From positions 30,327,965-30,391,964 of the forward strand of contig CM026557.1 of NCBI GenBank assembly GCA_015143295.1: 64,000 bases of DNA, written 5' to 3'. Below, piece after piece: positions 1 to 10,927 of the stretch. The notes under the pieces were generated by a model. The model did no database searches. It was not told the origin of the DNA and saw only the letters and a list, made by a program, of their open reading frames with translations. This DNA is from Tetracentron sinense (Eukaryota > Streptophyta > Magnoliopsida > Trochodendrales > Trochodendraceae). The position numbers and the translations under genes were made by a program. How positions within the stretch are numbered: the stretch's first letter is position 1; the number at the start of each line of letters is the position of its first letter.

Positions 1-417
1 CTAACTCAAGGCAACATGTCAGTCAACGAATATGAACAAAAATTCAACTAGCTCTCCCGATTTGCAATGAGATTTGTTGAGGATGAACAATACAGAGTTG
101 ACAAGTTTGAGGATTTAAGCCAGCAATCAAAGGAAAACTGGCAGCTCAAAGGTTTACTTTGTTCTTAGAATTTCTATGAACAATGGAGAGTTGACAAGTT
201 CGAGGATGGATTGAAGCCAGCAGTCAAAGAAAAACTGGCAGCTAAAAGGTTTACTTCATTCTCAAAAATTCTAGGCAAAGCTCTGAGAATTGAAAAGGTA
301 CATAAAGACATATTGGAAGACTATACCAAGAAGAGAAAATTTGAGAACTTTCGTAGAGAAAATGCTTTAGATGAATTGAAAGCATCAAATGTTGAGCATG
401 ATGATCGAGACTTGCAA
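1..417 (+). pseudogene. Ty3/gypsy gag remnant
   Basis: Translation shows a degenerate gypsy capsid (gag) piece: a 'QGNMSVNEYEQKFN' stretch, followed by a basic and acidic helical region ('FEDGLKPAVKEKLAAKRFTS') that resembles the RFEEGL-type gag motif. A stop falls early, and a segment of about 75 bases (around 92-160) is partly repeated at about 190-235 (the 'RVDKFED' stretch appears twice), so the reading frame is broken. Only the clean 211-429 part is open. It stops abruptly where homology to the copia LTR begins at about 418. It could belong to the same plus-strand gypsy element whose integrase end lies at 12758, with the copia element between them, but the missing protease-RT part would then have to be deleted. 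Confidence 0.65.
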
Positions 418-1141
418 ACTAATCAATGATTCCTTATTAGATAAGGATAAGATTAATTAGTTACTAATTAATGATTCCTTATTAGATAAGGATAAGATTA
501 GTTTGTTACTAATGGATAAGGTTGGTTTCTTTCTAATATAAAATCCTAATTAATTGGGGATTATCATTAAGGAATATTTTGAGGAATTCTAATTGGATTA
601 GGATAAGGATGAGAGAGTCTTGGATTGCAAGCAAAGCAATCCAAGCAAGCCTATAAATATATGGGACGTCCAACCCTTGGAGATAGACTTCTCCAACGTT
701 TTTCTCTCTCTCCTCTCCTCTAGTTCACGCCCCCTCTCTCCTCTTGTGGAAAGTGTACGGTCACCATCCATCTTCTCTCTTGGTTCTAGTTTTTCTCTTG
801 AGCAAAAGCAGAACCAATCTTGTTAATCAAGAAAGGATCTTGAGATTCAAGAATAGAACAAAAGATCATAGAGCTTGCATTGGAAGAGCCATTAGCTTAT
901 ATTATAGAAAGCTTTAAAGGAAAAAAGAAGGTTCGTGTGAATCACGAATGAGACTTTACACTTGCAAAGTTTTTCGGGCATTGTTCTATCGTGGATTTGA
1001 CTTATCAATATCAAAGTCACAAAGGTGATTGTTATTTCATTCTTCATTGAATAAAATCAATTAGAATCTTAGTCAAATCTTGGGATTCGATGTATGACCC
1101 CAAGAACTGTTTTTCTAAAATTAAAAAAAGGCAGACTTTCA
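418..1141 (+). repeat. 5' LTR of the copia element (left end missing)
   Basis: This stretch matches 12040-12757 almost base for base, including two 45-bp tandem units at the left, the CT-rich stretch near 700 and the terminal 'gcagactttca'. It ends in CA directly before the primer binding site. The left end of homology (418) abuts the gypsy gag remnant, whereas the 3' LTR extends further left, so this LTR has lost its start. 'Cctataaatatatggg' near 650 is a plausible TATA box for the element's own promoter. Confidence 0.8.
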
Positions 1142-1142
1142 G

Positions 1143-1154
1143 TGGTATCAGAGC
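1143..1154 (+). other. Primer binding site, initiator Met-tRNA type
   Basis: The sequence tggtatcagagc lies one base after the LTR end and is complementary to the 3' end of plant initiator methionine tRNA, the usual primer of copia elements. Confidence 0.85.
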
Positions 1155-1331
1155 CTTGGCTATGCTTCTCTTTGATTGTATTGAGTTTAATCATTATTTA
1201 TATCAAGATTACCTCCCCTATGAATTTCAGACACCCTATGGAATGAATCTTTTTGATTCTTGATTATTGGATAATCATCTTTTAGGGATAAGGGATCCCC
1301 CTCTAGTTATTGAGGGAGTAATCAAGCCCTT

Positions 1332-3039
1332 TTTTTTTTTTTTAACAAAACCACTCAGAGGGAGTGGGGGCTTTGGCAGACCCCTACCAGTTTATTAAAT
1401 AATAAAATTGGGGGGGACATAAACCTTACCCCTACAAAGACTACGGGGTGGGGGAACAAAAACCCAAACCCCTACAAACGACTAAATAAAAACTAGATGG
1501 GGGGGACATAAACCTTACCTTGACAAAAGACCTGACACTAATAATATAAACAGGGGGAGACATAAAACCTTACCCCTACAGACTCAAAAAAAAACAAAAC
1601 AAACTTAAGTTCTAATGTATCTGAGATTCCCAATCCCTGTTTGATCCAACTGGATCAGAGCTTTAATTTTTGCCGGGAGATTATCATGCATTAGAAAAAT
1701 ATCTGAATCCATTCTAGCACACCCCATGTTAGCCAGTTCATCAGCCACTGAATTAGCTTCCCAGTAGATGTGATGAAGGGAGAAATTATCCGTCATAAGA
1801 GTCTTGATCTATTTATTCCAATACCAATTTTTCCAATATCCTGTTAATTTGCATTCCACTCATCAACCATGGATTTAGAATCCGATTCAATAATCACATT
1901 AGATAATTGGAGACTATTACAAATATTTAAACCATCTAGAAGAGCACGAGTTTCCACTGTATAATTAGTGCAATTCCCATAATGAAGAAAAAACCAGCAA
2001 TAAAAGTACCATTGTGATCTCGAATAATACCCCCGCCTCCTGCATTACTTGGATTACCTTTGGAAGCCCCATCAATATTCAACTTGTATTTGGATCGAGG
2101 AGGATATATCCATTTAATAATCACCACTCTGGATCTACTGAGAGAAGGAACTCTAGTAGGAAATAAAGGAGATAAGTCAAATTTATTATGCTCATAAACA
2201 GAGTGCATATCACAAATCTTGTTAGTAATAGTGGAGATGATGACTCTAGCATTTCGCAACTTAGAATCATGTTTCCTCTTGCATCTCTCTATCCAAATCT
2301 CCCAAGTAATCAAGGCTGGAATGAGGATTAAAAGATCATTTTTCCGAAAATAGGCCACTCTAAACCACCCTGTTATGGTGCATTGAATGGAATCCAGCTT
2401 GTTATAATAAATGCAACAAGAGGAGAAGTATTTCCATACTAGAGTAGCAAGATCACTATTGTTCAAAAGGTGGTTAGTACTCTCAATACTAGGAAAATTG
2501 TAGCAATAACATTTACTAACCGTCGGAATGCTAATCTTTTGAATTGTCAAATCAGTTGGAATGGCACTATGCATAAGTTTCCAACAGAAGACACGAATTT
2601 TGGTAGGCACAATCGGGTTCCAGATATATTTTGTCCACTCTAGCTCATTCCCTTTTCCTCTCATTATATCCCATGTAGTCCGCACCGAGAATTTTCCAAA
2701 AACAGTGGAATTCCAAACATATTTATCATCTTCCTCAGTGATGGAAAAATTACCCGCTTTAATGTTCTCAATGATTGGAGGCAAAAGTAAATGACTTACC
2801 TGAGAGAGGTTCCAATCCCCATTTTCGTTGAGCAAAGAAGCAATATTAATATTACTTTGAGGATTCCCAATAGCCAGCGAGATGAGAGGATCCTTCGAAC
2901 ACCATCGGTCAAACCTGAAATTAGTTTTAAGCCCGTTGCCTATAAGCACTGTAGTGTTAGGAAGGATCACATGAAAGACTGCACAAATATCTTTCCACAG
3001 CTTAGAGGCTCCTCTAATGGGCAAAGCATTCCAAACATG
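1332..3039 (-). mobile_element. 5'-truncated L1-type LINE with target-site duplication
   Basis: The insertion lies on the minus strand in the copia leader. A T-tract (1330-1343), the poly(A) tail seen from the other strand, marks its 3' end. The flanking copies of atcaagccctt at 1321-1331 and 3040-3050 are a perfect 11-bp target-site duplication. It holds only the C-terminal third of ORF2 and a G/C-skewed 3' UTR (about 1350-1600) that repeats a 'gggggacataaaccttaccc' type motif. The same 3' UTR motif occurs in the full-length LINE at 32056-38235, so both belong to one family. Confidence 0.88.
1605..3024 (-). pseudogene. LINE ORF2 C-terminal part (zinc-binding RT tail and RNase H)
   Basis: Reading right to left, the open stretch from 3024 to 1936 starts with the post-RT linker ('LWKDICAVF...LIGNGLKTNFRFDRW'). 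It continues with the zf-RVT region (WNPIVPTKIRVFCWKLMHS) and enters RNase H at 'KLNIDGASKGNP', which retains the first catalytic Asp. The frame then shifts, and the RNase H remainder (ESDSK and the 'ADELANMG' end) continues in another frame down to 1605. The RT catalytic core is absent because of 5' truncation. This is a dead copy without independent function. Confidence 0.85.
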
Positions 3040-3050
3040 ATCAAGCCCTT

Positions 3051-4533
3051 ATAAATTAGTGTGATACTAATTTCAGTTTTGGATGATTTCAAAACCTCTC
3101 TTAATTTAATAGGGATAAGTGTATAGAGATATAAATTTGATTAAAGCCTTTAAGGATTTAGAGATCCTTTTTAGCATGTTAAATTAAATTGTTTAATTTA
3201 TTCTTGAGAGCCCTGGGCTAGCATAAGATGATATGTATAATATTTATCATGATAAATAATTATTATTGTATGTTCTAGATGGGTTCCACAAATCATACCT
3301 CCTTCTCCTTCCCCTCCTCTCCCTCTTTTCTTATTTTTAGAATAGGGTTGCTAATTTATGGTGGACTAAATCAACCGAATGAGATGCCCGGAGAACCATT
3401 GTGAGATTATAATATTGTTATAATTACAATATTATTATTCATGTGATGATTGATAGTATTTCTTTTAAGCCCGGAAGCTTTGATAATTGTGATTATCGCT
3501 TTTTATGATAATTTAGGATAATTTGATTATATTCTATTAAATGAGTTGTGTTTAATTGTAAATTATTTATATTTAGACACAACACATCACTAGTACTCTT
3601 TTGGACGTGGAGTTTGTAACTCATGCGGAGATTTTTATGTAAAACATTTGCTTACAAGATTATTGGATAATCATGTCTGAAAAAACATTAATTGTTATAA
3701 ACGGTTGATAAGTAAGATGAATCACTAAACTGACATCCAAATACCCTAAGGAAATAGGGATGAGTAGGTTTTGACCATAAGGTGAAAACCTTAATGATCA
3801 AAACCCCCTGTGAGGGCTAGTGGGAGTTTATCACTCCTTAATAATCCTGTTATCGAAAATTTTCATAATTCATATGATGTATATTTATATCATGATTATG
3901 CTTGATTGTTTTGTTCCCTTCAAGAAAAATATTAAGTGATATTAAATGAGATTATTAATCCTATGGCCTTTCATTATCAATAAGACTAGGAATCAATTAA
4001 CCTGAGTCTTGTCTTACCAAAAGGTATTGACATAATTCAGTCTGAATTAAACTCCTAGAGCCTTATTTCTATTGTAGATAAGTTTGTGTATGACCTAATA
4101 AAGAGTGTCAACTAAAATGGTGGCACAACCTTACTTGATCATATGACTAACTAGAATAATAAGTTTCACTTAAATAAGGAAACATGGCGGCTGAAACAGT
4201 GACAGTCATATTGTCCTTGGAGGTCGCAAGAAAATTGAGAATCACTTATTTACATAAGAAGTAATGCATGAGATGCTCAGTGATGGATAGTTACTATCCA
4301 CCATGCAGTGCATATGTAGTACTATCCTAAAATGGAAGATTACATGTATATTATGAGGATCCCAATACTCGTCTGAAATAAAAGGTTTATTTCCTAATTT
4401 CATATAATGAAGGAAATTATGAAATTTGAAGAAAGATGAGAGGATCATCGTAGATTTAAAAATGCCCAAAATCCAATGAATATATGTGTGAATTAATGTA
4501 ATTACTTATGCTTATTTTATTGTGTAGAGAGCC
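3051..4533. other. Untranslated leader of the copia element
   Basis: AT-rich sequence between the LINE and the gag start, without a long open frame or recognisable motif. With 1155-1331 it forms a leader of about 1.66 kb once the LINE is removed, which is long for a copia element. I see no host gene in it. Confidence 0.55.
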
Positions 4534-6731
4534 ATGAATCCATTTTCTAAGATTCTAGAAGAGAATCATTTGACTAGTCCTAATTTTGTAGACTGGAAAA
4601 GAAACCTTGACACTGTGTTAATCTCACAAATGATAGCTTATGTTCTCACTTCCGATTATCTGGAATTTGATGAGGTAATTCAGACCCCGGAATAGGTTGA
4701 GAGAGCCTCAAAGTGGCATAAGTCAAATAGTTTGGCCAAATGCTACATTCTTGCATCCATGTCGAATGTCCTTCAATAATAGCACGAGGGTTTTAGTACT
4801 GCTAAGGACATATTGACAAATCTCAAGGAGATGTTTGGGGAACAGAATAAGACTGCTAGGCAGTTGGCTATGAAAGGACTGATGGGAACCAAAATGTCTT
4901 ATGGTAGCCCAGTCTGAGAGCATGTCATCAAAATGATGAGGTTCATTAATGAACTCTTGACTCTTAGTGCAGATCTTGATTAACATAGTCAAACGGATGC
5001 GATCCTGAACTCTCTCCCGGAATCCTTTTCTGCGTTTGTGTTGAATTACAACATGAATAAATTAGAGACTGCTCTGCCAGAGCTCCTAAAAATGTTGTAA
5101 GGAGCTGAAGACCTTACGAAGCGTACTAAGCTCTATTAAAATGGTAGAGGGAAGAACAAAAAAGCATCCTCTGAGAAGAAAGACAAGGAAAAGAATCTGA
5201 TTGTCTGCTTTTATTGCAAGAAACCAGGACGCTGGAAGAGGAATTGCAAAGTTTACTTAGCATCCCTCAAGGACAAACCTTTGGAAGATATGTTCGAATC
5301 TTTCATCATTGAATCCAACTTTATTGTTGGTTCCTCTAACTCTTGGTGTGTATATAGTGGATCTATTTCACATATTTGTAATATGTGACAGGGGTTTCAG
5401 GAGAGCAGAAAGCTCAGTGATTGGGAAGTCAAAATAAGGATGGGAACGGAAGCAAGTGTTGCTATGATCGCCATCGGAACTTATGTTTTAGAATTTGCTT
5501 TGGATAGGATTTTAGTTTTAAAAGACTATTTATATATGCCAGACATTCATAGAAATTTGATTTCTGTTTCTAGTTTAATCTTTAATGGTTATTCAATGAA
5601 TTTTGATACTAGTGTAGTTATCAAATACAATAATAGTTTTATTGTTTCTAGCACATTGTCTAATGGTCTTTATTATCTTAATCCTATATGCAATTCTGTT
5701 AATAACATTGAGGATAAAAAGTCTACAAGTGTGAAGCCTCAGAAAAGAGGTAGAGATTCTGTGAATCCAACATACTTATCTCAGATTAGGCCATATCAAT
5801 TTGGATAAGATCAACAAATTGGTAAAGGATGGTCCTTTAAACCATTTACATGTTGAACCTTATCCAACTTGTGAACCTTCTTTGAAAGGTAAAATGACCA
5901 AAAGGCCATTTACAGGCAAACCAATAAGAGCCACTAGTATATTGTAATTAATTCACACTGATGTATGGGGACCCATGAATCATTCAACTAGAGGTGGCTT
6001 TATCTACTTCATTACATTCACAGATGATTTTTCAAGATTTAGTTATATATATATCTAATGAAATATAAGTTGGAATCTTTTGAAAATTTTAAATAGTTCC
6101 GAAATGAAGTAGAAAAGCAATCGTATTAAAACTCTCAGATCCAACCGAGAAGGAGAGTACCTCTCGAATGAGTTCATAGATTATCTTAGACATAATGGAA
6201 TTTTATCCCAATGGACTCCCCCAGGAATACCCCAACTTAATGGTGTTTCAGAAAGAAGAAATTGAACCCTATTGGATATAGTTCGTTCAATGATGAATAA
6301 TACTGATTTGCCAATTTCTTTTTGGGGATATGCATTAGAGACTGCAATCTATCTGTTGAATAGGATACCTTCTAAGTTTGTTTCTAAAACTCCAATTGAG
6401 CTATGGATGGGGCAAAAGCCTAGTCTAAAGCATGTCAGAATATGAGGTTGTCCAGTTTATGTGCGAAAGCAGAACTTTGACAAGTTGAAAAATAGGACTG
6501 AGAAATGCCTATTTATAGGATACCCAAAAGAAACTCATGGATACTATTTCTATAATCCTAGCGAACAAAAGGTGTTTGTAAGCAGGAATGTCAATTTTCT
6601 AGAAGAGAATATGATCCTCAATAGAAAGATGGATTTAGAATAGATCTTGAGGAGCAAAATCAGAATAAAATGACCATGGTTAAACCTGTCTTAACTAAAC
6701 CTTTAAATATACAACAGCCTAGAAGAAGTAC
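4534..6731 (+). pseudogene. Copia gag-protease-integrase, eroded by nonsense codons
   Basis: From ATG 4534 a single frame can be followed for about 1.2 kb. It holds a gag region (MNPFSKILEEN...), a zinc knuckle at 5206-5247 (C-x2-C spacing kept but the His is Arg), a protease site near 5345-5380 where the expected DSG reads YSG, and a pre-integrase region. Eight nonsense codons interrupt the frame before 5400 (4693, 4777, 4780, 4915, 4981, 5098, 5137, 5386), yet there is no frameshift until about 5770. The integrase follows in shifted frames: the zinc-binding GHI motif, 'HTDVWGP', and the C-terminal 'KCLFIGYPKETHGYYFY' block at 6500-6550. Pol is interrupted at 6731 by the solo LTR. The gene is non-functional. 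Confidence 0.85.
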
Positions 6732-6960
6732 TGTAGAGCCCCGGACCTTTTCACATTTAATGCATGACACTTTCGTTGTCATTTTGCCTTTAAAGAGGTA
6801 TAATTAATAAATAAGGAAGAAATTGGAAATTCCGAAATGTCAGAAATGTTCCTTTTGGAAGTACGAACCTAACGCAAGTTGAATCGTCAAAATCGGACGA
6901 ACGAGTCAAAAGATATGGCCAAAACAGTCTGGACCTGCAGGCAATCGATCGCTCGGTTAT

Positions 6961-7073
6961 GCACTTGAGGACGAGCTCTGGAGAGGCACCGGGCATATGC
7001 ACTTGAGGACGAGCTCTGGTGAGGCACTGGGCATATGCACTTGAGGGCGAGCTCCGGAGAGGCACTAAGGACG
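6961..7073 (+). repeat. 38-bp tandem repeat in solo LTR A, 3 units
   Basis: Units begin with gcacttgagg at 6961, 6999 and 7037, exactly 38 bases apart, each ending in a 'gagaggcac' block. The array starts right after the stretch shared with solo LTR B ('ggccaaaacag...tggacctg'). Confidence 0.9.
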
Positions 7074-7079
7074 TAGCTC

Positions 7080-7345
7080 GGAAGGCACTAAGGACGTAAC
7101 TCTGATAACGTGCTCTGACAACGTGCTCTGATAAGGCACAGACAACGCATAGACAACGTACTCTGATAACGTAGCTCTAGCTCTGATAACGTATACGTTG
7201 TGCATCCGTTGTGCAACAGACAACGGGTACGTCGTGCAGCAGACAACGTGTACGTTGTACAGCAAACAACGTGTACGTTGTACAGCTCACGACGGGCACG
7301 TTGTACATAAGACAACGGACAACAAGCTCAGCACTATGCACAACA
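7080..7345. repeat. Short inverted and direct repeats (acaacgt...acgttgt) in solo LTR A
   Basis: A dense run of degenerate 'gataacgtgctctga' repeats passes into units of acaacgtgtacgttgt, whose arms acaacgt and acgttgt are reverse complements. Open frames across this stretch on both strands are by-products of the repetition and do not look like genes. Confidence 0.75.
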
Positions 7346-7355
7346 CAACGTGACA

Positions 7356-7553
7356 ACGGGTTCGGCACCCTTCACAGCACAACGTACTCGGCACTATTCA
7401 CAGCACAACGTGTTCGACACTATTCACAGCACAACGTGTTCGGCACTATTCACAGCACAACGTGTTCGGCACTATTCACAGCACAACGTGTTCGGCACTA
7501 TTCACAGCACAACGTGTTCGGCACTATTCACAGCTCAACGTGTTCGGCACTCG
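7356..7553 (+). repeat. 26-bp tandem repeat in solo LTR A, 7 units plus a partial
   Basis: Units of the type gttcggcactattcacagca start at 7356, 7382, 7408, 7434, 7460, 7486, 7512 and 7538 (partial), an exact 26-base period with few substitutions. There are no unique spacers, so it is a minisatellite and not a CRISPR array. Open frames of up to about 120 codons pass through it because 26-bp units rotate the frame. Confidence 0.93.
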
Positions 7554-8459
7554 TGTTTTTGCAGAAATTTCAGTAAGGGTATTATGGTCTTTTGGTCGGT
7601 TCACTCTTACCTTAAGAGTTTAACCCGAGCCTTTAGGGCTCATTCTCAACACTTAGAGGATTTGGGGGATTAGAAGAGAGGAGAAAGGGTTTCCTAAGCT
7701 AGGGTTTTACTTTTGGAGAAGAATCAAAGGGGTTTTGGAGACCCTAGATCACTTCAAGTCCGGTTTTTCTCCAAGATCACGGCTCAAGCACTCGTGGAGA
7801 GCGTTCCCCAAGCTAGGGCAGCACCTCACGGTCGTTTTTGGAAGGAGTTTCTTCTTCATTTCTTCAAGGTCGGTACTTCTTACTACCCTCCTAGTTATAG
7901 TTCCTCTTTTCCCTTTATTTCTTTTGATTTTCTTTCATTTACACATGTGCTATGAGATGGATGGTTGTGAATGGTGAATGGAGATGGAATGGGCGATTGG
8001 ATGCCAAGGGTTGTGTTGTGATGATTAAAATGGGGAGGGCATTGTATCCATAATAAACACACCTTTATGATGTGAGTAAACTCACCTAGAAAAGCATGAT
8101 TTAGGTTTAAATGAATAATGAACACACCATGTTTGATGAAATGCCAAGGTGAATAAAATGAGTTGTAAATTAGGAAATGCATGCCTAATAAATTATGAAT
8201 ATTGCTAGGGCCTATGATAGTGTGTTTTCTTGCTTTCCCTAAATGATATGAATATTACATTGCTCAATCATTGATGTTATATGTGTTGTGAAATTACCCA
8301 AATGTCATATTTAAATTTAAATGCAAGTATGTACACGGTTCCCACGAGCACGGCATGCATGACATGATTTATCGAGGTTTTCAAGAACATGGTTAGAGGT
8401 GGGACATATCCTACGATATGTTTTACCTCGCTTTTCACAAGAAAACAAGAACCAACATT

Positions 8460-8600
8460 CCACGAGGGGTCTGCCCTCACAAGTGCATATCATGAAGAAG
8501 GGCCTCCCTTCCCTCGCAAGTACATACATATCATGAAGAAGGGTCTCCCTTCCCTCGCAAGTGCATTGCATAAAGAAGGGTTTCCCTTCCCTCTCAAGGC
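8460..8600 (+). repeat. About 40-50 bp direct repeats (gaagaagggtctcccttccc) in LTR family
   Basis: Three to four copies of a 'catgaagaagggcctccc' module separated by 'cgcaagtacat' lie in the right part of solo LTR A. The same module set is present in solo LTR B at about 54880-55017, so it belongs to the LTR family and is older than the two insertions. Confidence 0.75.
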
Positions 8601-9395
8601 ATCTCTCAAGCGCATCTCACAAGGATATCTCACAAGTGTATCTCACAAGTTACATGATCACAAGCAATCACGCATGACATGCATGACATGACACGTACGA
8701 CACGCTCGACAAGATCAAGTAAGACAAACACGACAAGCTTTCAAGTACAGAAAGATATTTCAAGCCAAGTCAAGTGCACGATGTTTTCAAGAGGTTTGAT
8801 CGGCTTTCTACGAAATACAAGCATGATTATAAATTGCTTTACTTCCTTGTATGATATGAATTGTTTCCGTCTAACATATATGAATTGCTCCTGATTTATG
8901 TATTGCCATTTTTATGCTATGACTATTGGTTAGTATTTGGTACCCGCTGAGTATTCCATGCTCAGTCGTACTTCTTATGTCGGCAGGTTCTGAGGGAGCT
9001 GCTGCTCCATTTGATGTTTGTGCTCCTGGTCCATGGGTGGAAGAGGAGTACGTCGAGGAGCCTTTGGAGGAACCTCCCGTAGAGGGTTATCAGTAGGTGG
9101 TGTTAGATTCTGAGTGGATTGGCTGTGGGTGAGCATGAGTGATTATATCCATGTATTTTGGCGGGCATGTCCGCACTTTCTTTGTTTTGATTTCTTTGTA
9201 TTAAACTTGGACCATGTGTATATACTTAGAGGTTGTTAGACTTCCGCTGTGTTTTATAGTTATGTTTCCGCTGTCATCCTCTATTGTATATGCTCTGTGG
9301 GTTTTTACAGGTTGGTTTGTCAAGCAAGTCATGTAAGCCATGATTAGTCGTCCAAAGTTCACTCTAACTCCTAGGGTGGGTTTTGGGTCGCGACA

Positions 9396-10927
9396 AGTAC
9401 AATGATTAGTCGACCTCCAAATAGATTGTCGTATTAGCATGAAGTATATTCTATGGAATCAGATTCCTTCGATGATAATCCTTACACTTATCAAGAAGCA
9501 ATATGTGATATTGATTCTGATAATTGGCATAATGCCATGGAATCTGAAATGTACTCCATGTCCTAGAATGGTGTCTGGACCTTGGTTGAAAAACCTGAGG
9601 GAATAAGACCCATTAGGTGCAAATGGATCTACAAGAGGAAACGTGGATCTGATGGAAAGGTAGAGACCTATAAAGCAAGGCTTGTGGCGAAAGGATATAG
9701 TCAAAGAGCTGATATTGACTATGAAGAAACCCTTTCATCAGTAGCAATGCTAAAGTCCATCAGAATTTTGTTATTAATTGCAGCTTACTATGATTATGAA
9801 ATTTGACAAATAGATGTCAAAACCGCTTTCTTGAATGGAAACATTCAAGAGGATATTTTTATGGACCAAACCGAAGGTTTCGAACTCCATGGCCAAAATA
9901 ATAAAGTATGCAAATTGATAAAATCCATTTATGGTATTAAGCAAGCTTCTCAGAGTTGGAACACCCATTTTGATGAATCAATTAAATCGTTTGGTTTTCA
10001 CCAAAACATGGATGAAGCATGTGTGTACAAAAAGGTCAGTGAGAGTGCAATAACTTTCCTAGTTCTTTATAAAGATGATATTATACTAATTGAGAATGAT
10101 GTAGGAATGTTATCTACTATTAAAATCTGGTTGTCATGTAACTTTGCTATAAAAGACCTTGGTGAAGCCTCCTATTTCTTAGTCTTAAATTGTTTAGAGA
10201 TCGAAAGAATAGGATGCTGGGATTGTCCCAAGTTAATTATATTGACAAGATCTTGCACAAATATAGCATGGAAAATTCCAAGAAAGGAATTTTACCCTTT
10301 AGGCATGGAATTAGTCTCTCCAAATTAAAGTCTTCAAAGACTGATGATGAAAGAGAGCAGATGAGCAATTGCCTATATGCATCTGTAGTGGGAAGTCTCA
10401 TGTATGCTATGTTGTGCATAAGACCTGATATTTGTCACGTAGTGAGTATCGTGAGTAGATATCAATCAAACCCGGGTCTTAAGCATTGGATAGCAGTTAA
10501 GCACAGTTTCAAGTATCTGAGGAGGACTATGCATCACTGTTTGGTTTACAGTAGAGAAGATCTAATTGTTGTAGGATACACAGATTCAGATTTTCAGGCA
10601 TATGTTGATGATAGAAAGTCCACCTCAGGATTTCTCTTTACTCTTGAGAAATGAGCTTTTAGTTGGAGGAGTTGCAAGCAAACACCAATTGCTAACTCAA
10701 CAATTGAAGTGGAGTATATTGCTGCATGTGATGCTACAAAGGAAGCAGTGTGGATAAAGAAGTTCATTCTTGAACTTGGTGTTGTTTCCTCGATAGAATC
10801 TCCTATCACACTTTATTATGATAATAGTGATGCAGTAGCTCAAGCCATAGAGCCTAAAGCACATCAGAAAACTAAGCACATTAAAAGAAGATTCCATCTA
10901 ATTCGAGACATTGAGTTATCCAAGTAA
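9396..10927 (+). pseudogene. Copia pol part 2: reverse transcriptase and RNase H
   Basis: This continues the copia pol after the solo LTR. The RT begins at 'RPIRCKWIYKRKRG' (about 9605). The first catalytic block 'DVKTAFLNG' follows an in-frame TGA at 9804. The second block reads LYKDDI where copia elements usually have YVDD, so the two Asp remain but the preceding Val is Lys. A frameshift near 10190 moves the frame. RNase H shows 'YTDSDFQAY', 'KSTSGFLF', a TGA at 10652, then 'VEYIAACDATKEAVW', 'YYDNSDAVAQAI' and 'KHIKRRFHLIRDI', ending at a stop at 10925. The usual 'ADPLTK'-type tail is not recognisable. Non-functional. Confidence 0.88.

Larger units (their letters stand above)
6732..9395 (+). 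repeat. Gypsy solo LTR A, inserted in copia pol
   Basis: The 2664-bp sequence starts TGTAGAGCCC and ends GGTCGCGACA, and is flanked by perfect 5-bp repeats agtac (6727-6731 and 9396-9400). Removing it rejoins the copia reading frame (RRST before, MISRPPNRLSY after). No internal retroelement region remains, so it is a solo LTR. It is homologous along most of its length to 53545-55793 and more distantly to 13557-15665. It carries three tandem-repeat blocks near its left third that the second copy lacks. Confidence 0.92.

Noticed and set aside
2561-3054. Plus-strand frames of 77 and 87 codons
   Set aside because: Antisense shadow of the LINE ORF2 on the minus strand.
7356-7553. Regular 26-bp repeats as a CRISPR array
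   Set aside because: Units are contiguous with no unique spacers, in an LTR of a plant retrotransposon.
7211-7673. Open frames of 107-121 codons on the + strand
   Set aside because: They run through 26-bp tandem repeats of a solo LTR; the same peptide recurs in rotated frames. No start context or protein similarity.
8277-8691. Frames of 67-100 codons on both strands, and the matching ones at 54654-55017
   Set aside because: Lie in the repeat module of the two homologous solo LTRs; not conserved as protein between copies.
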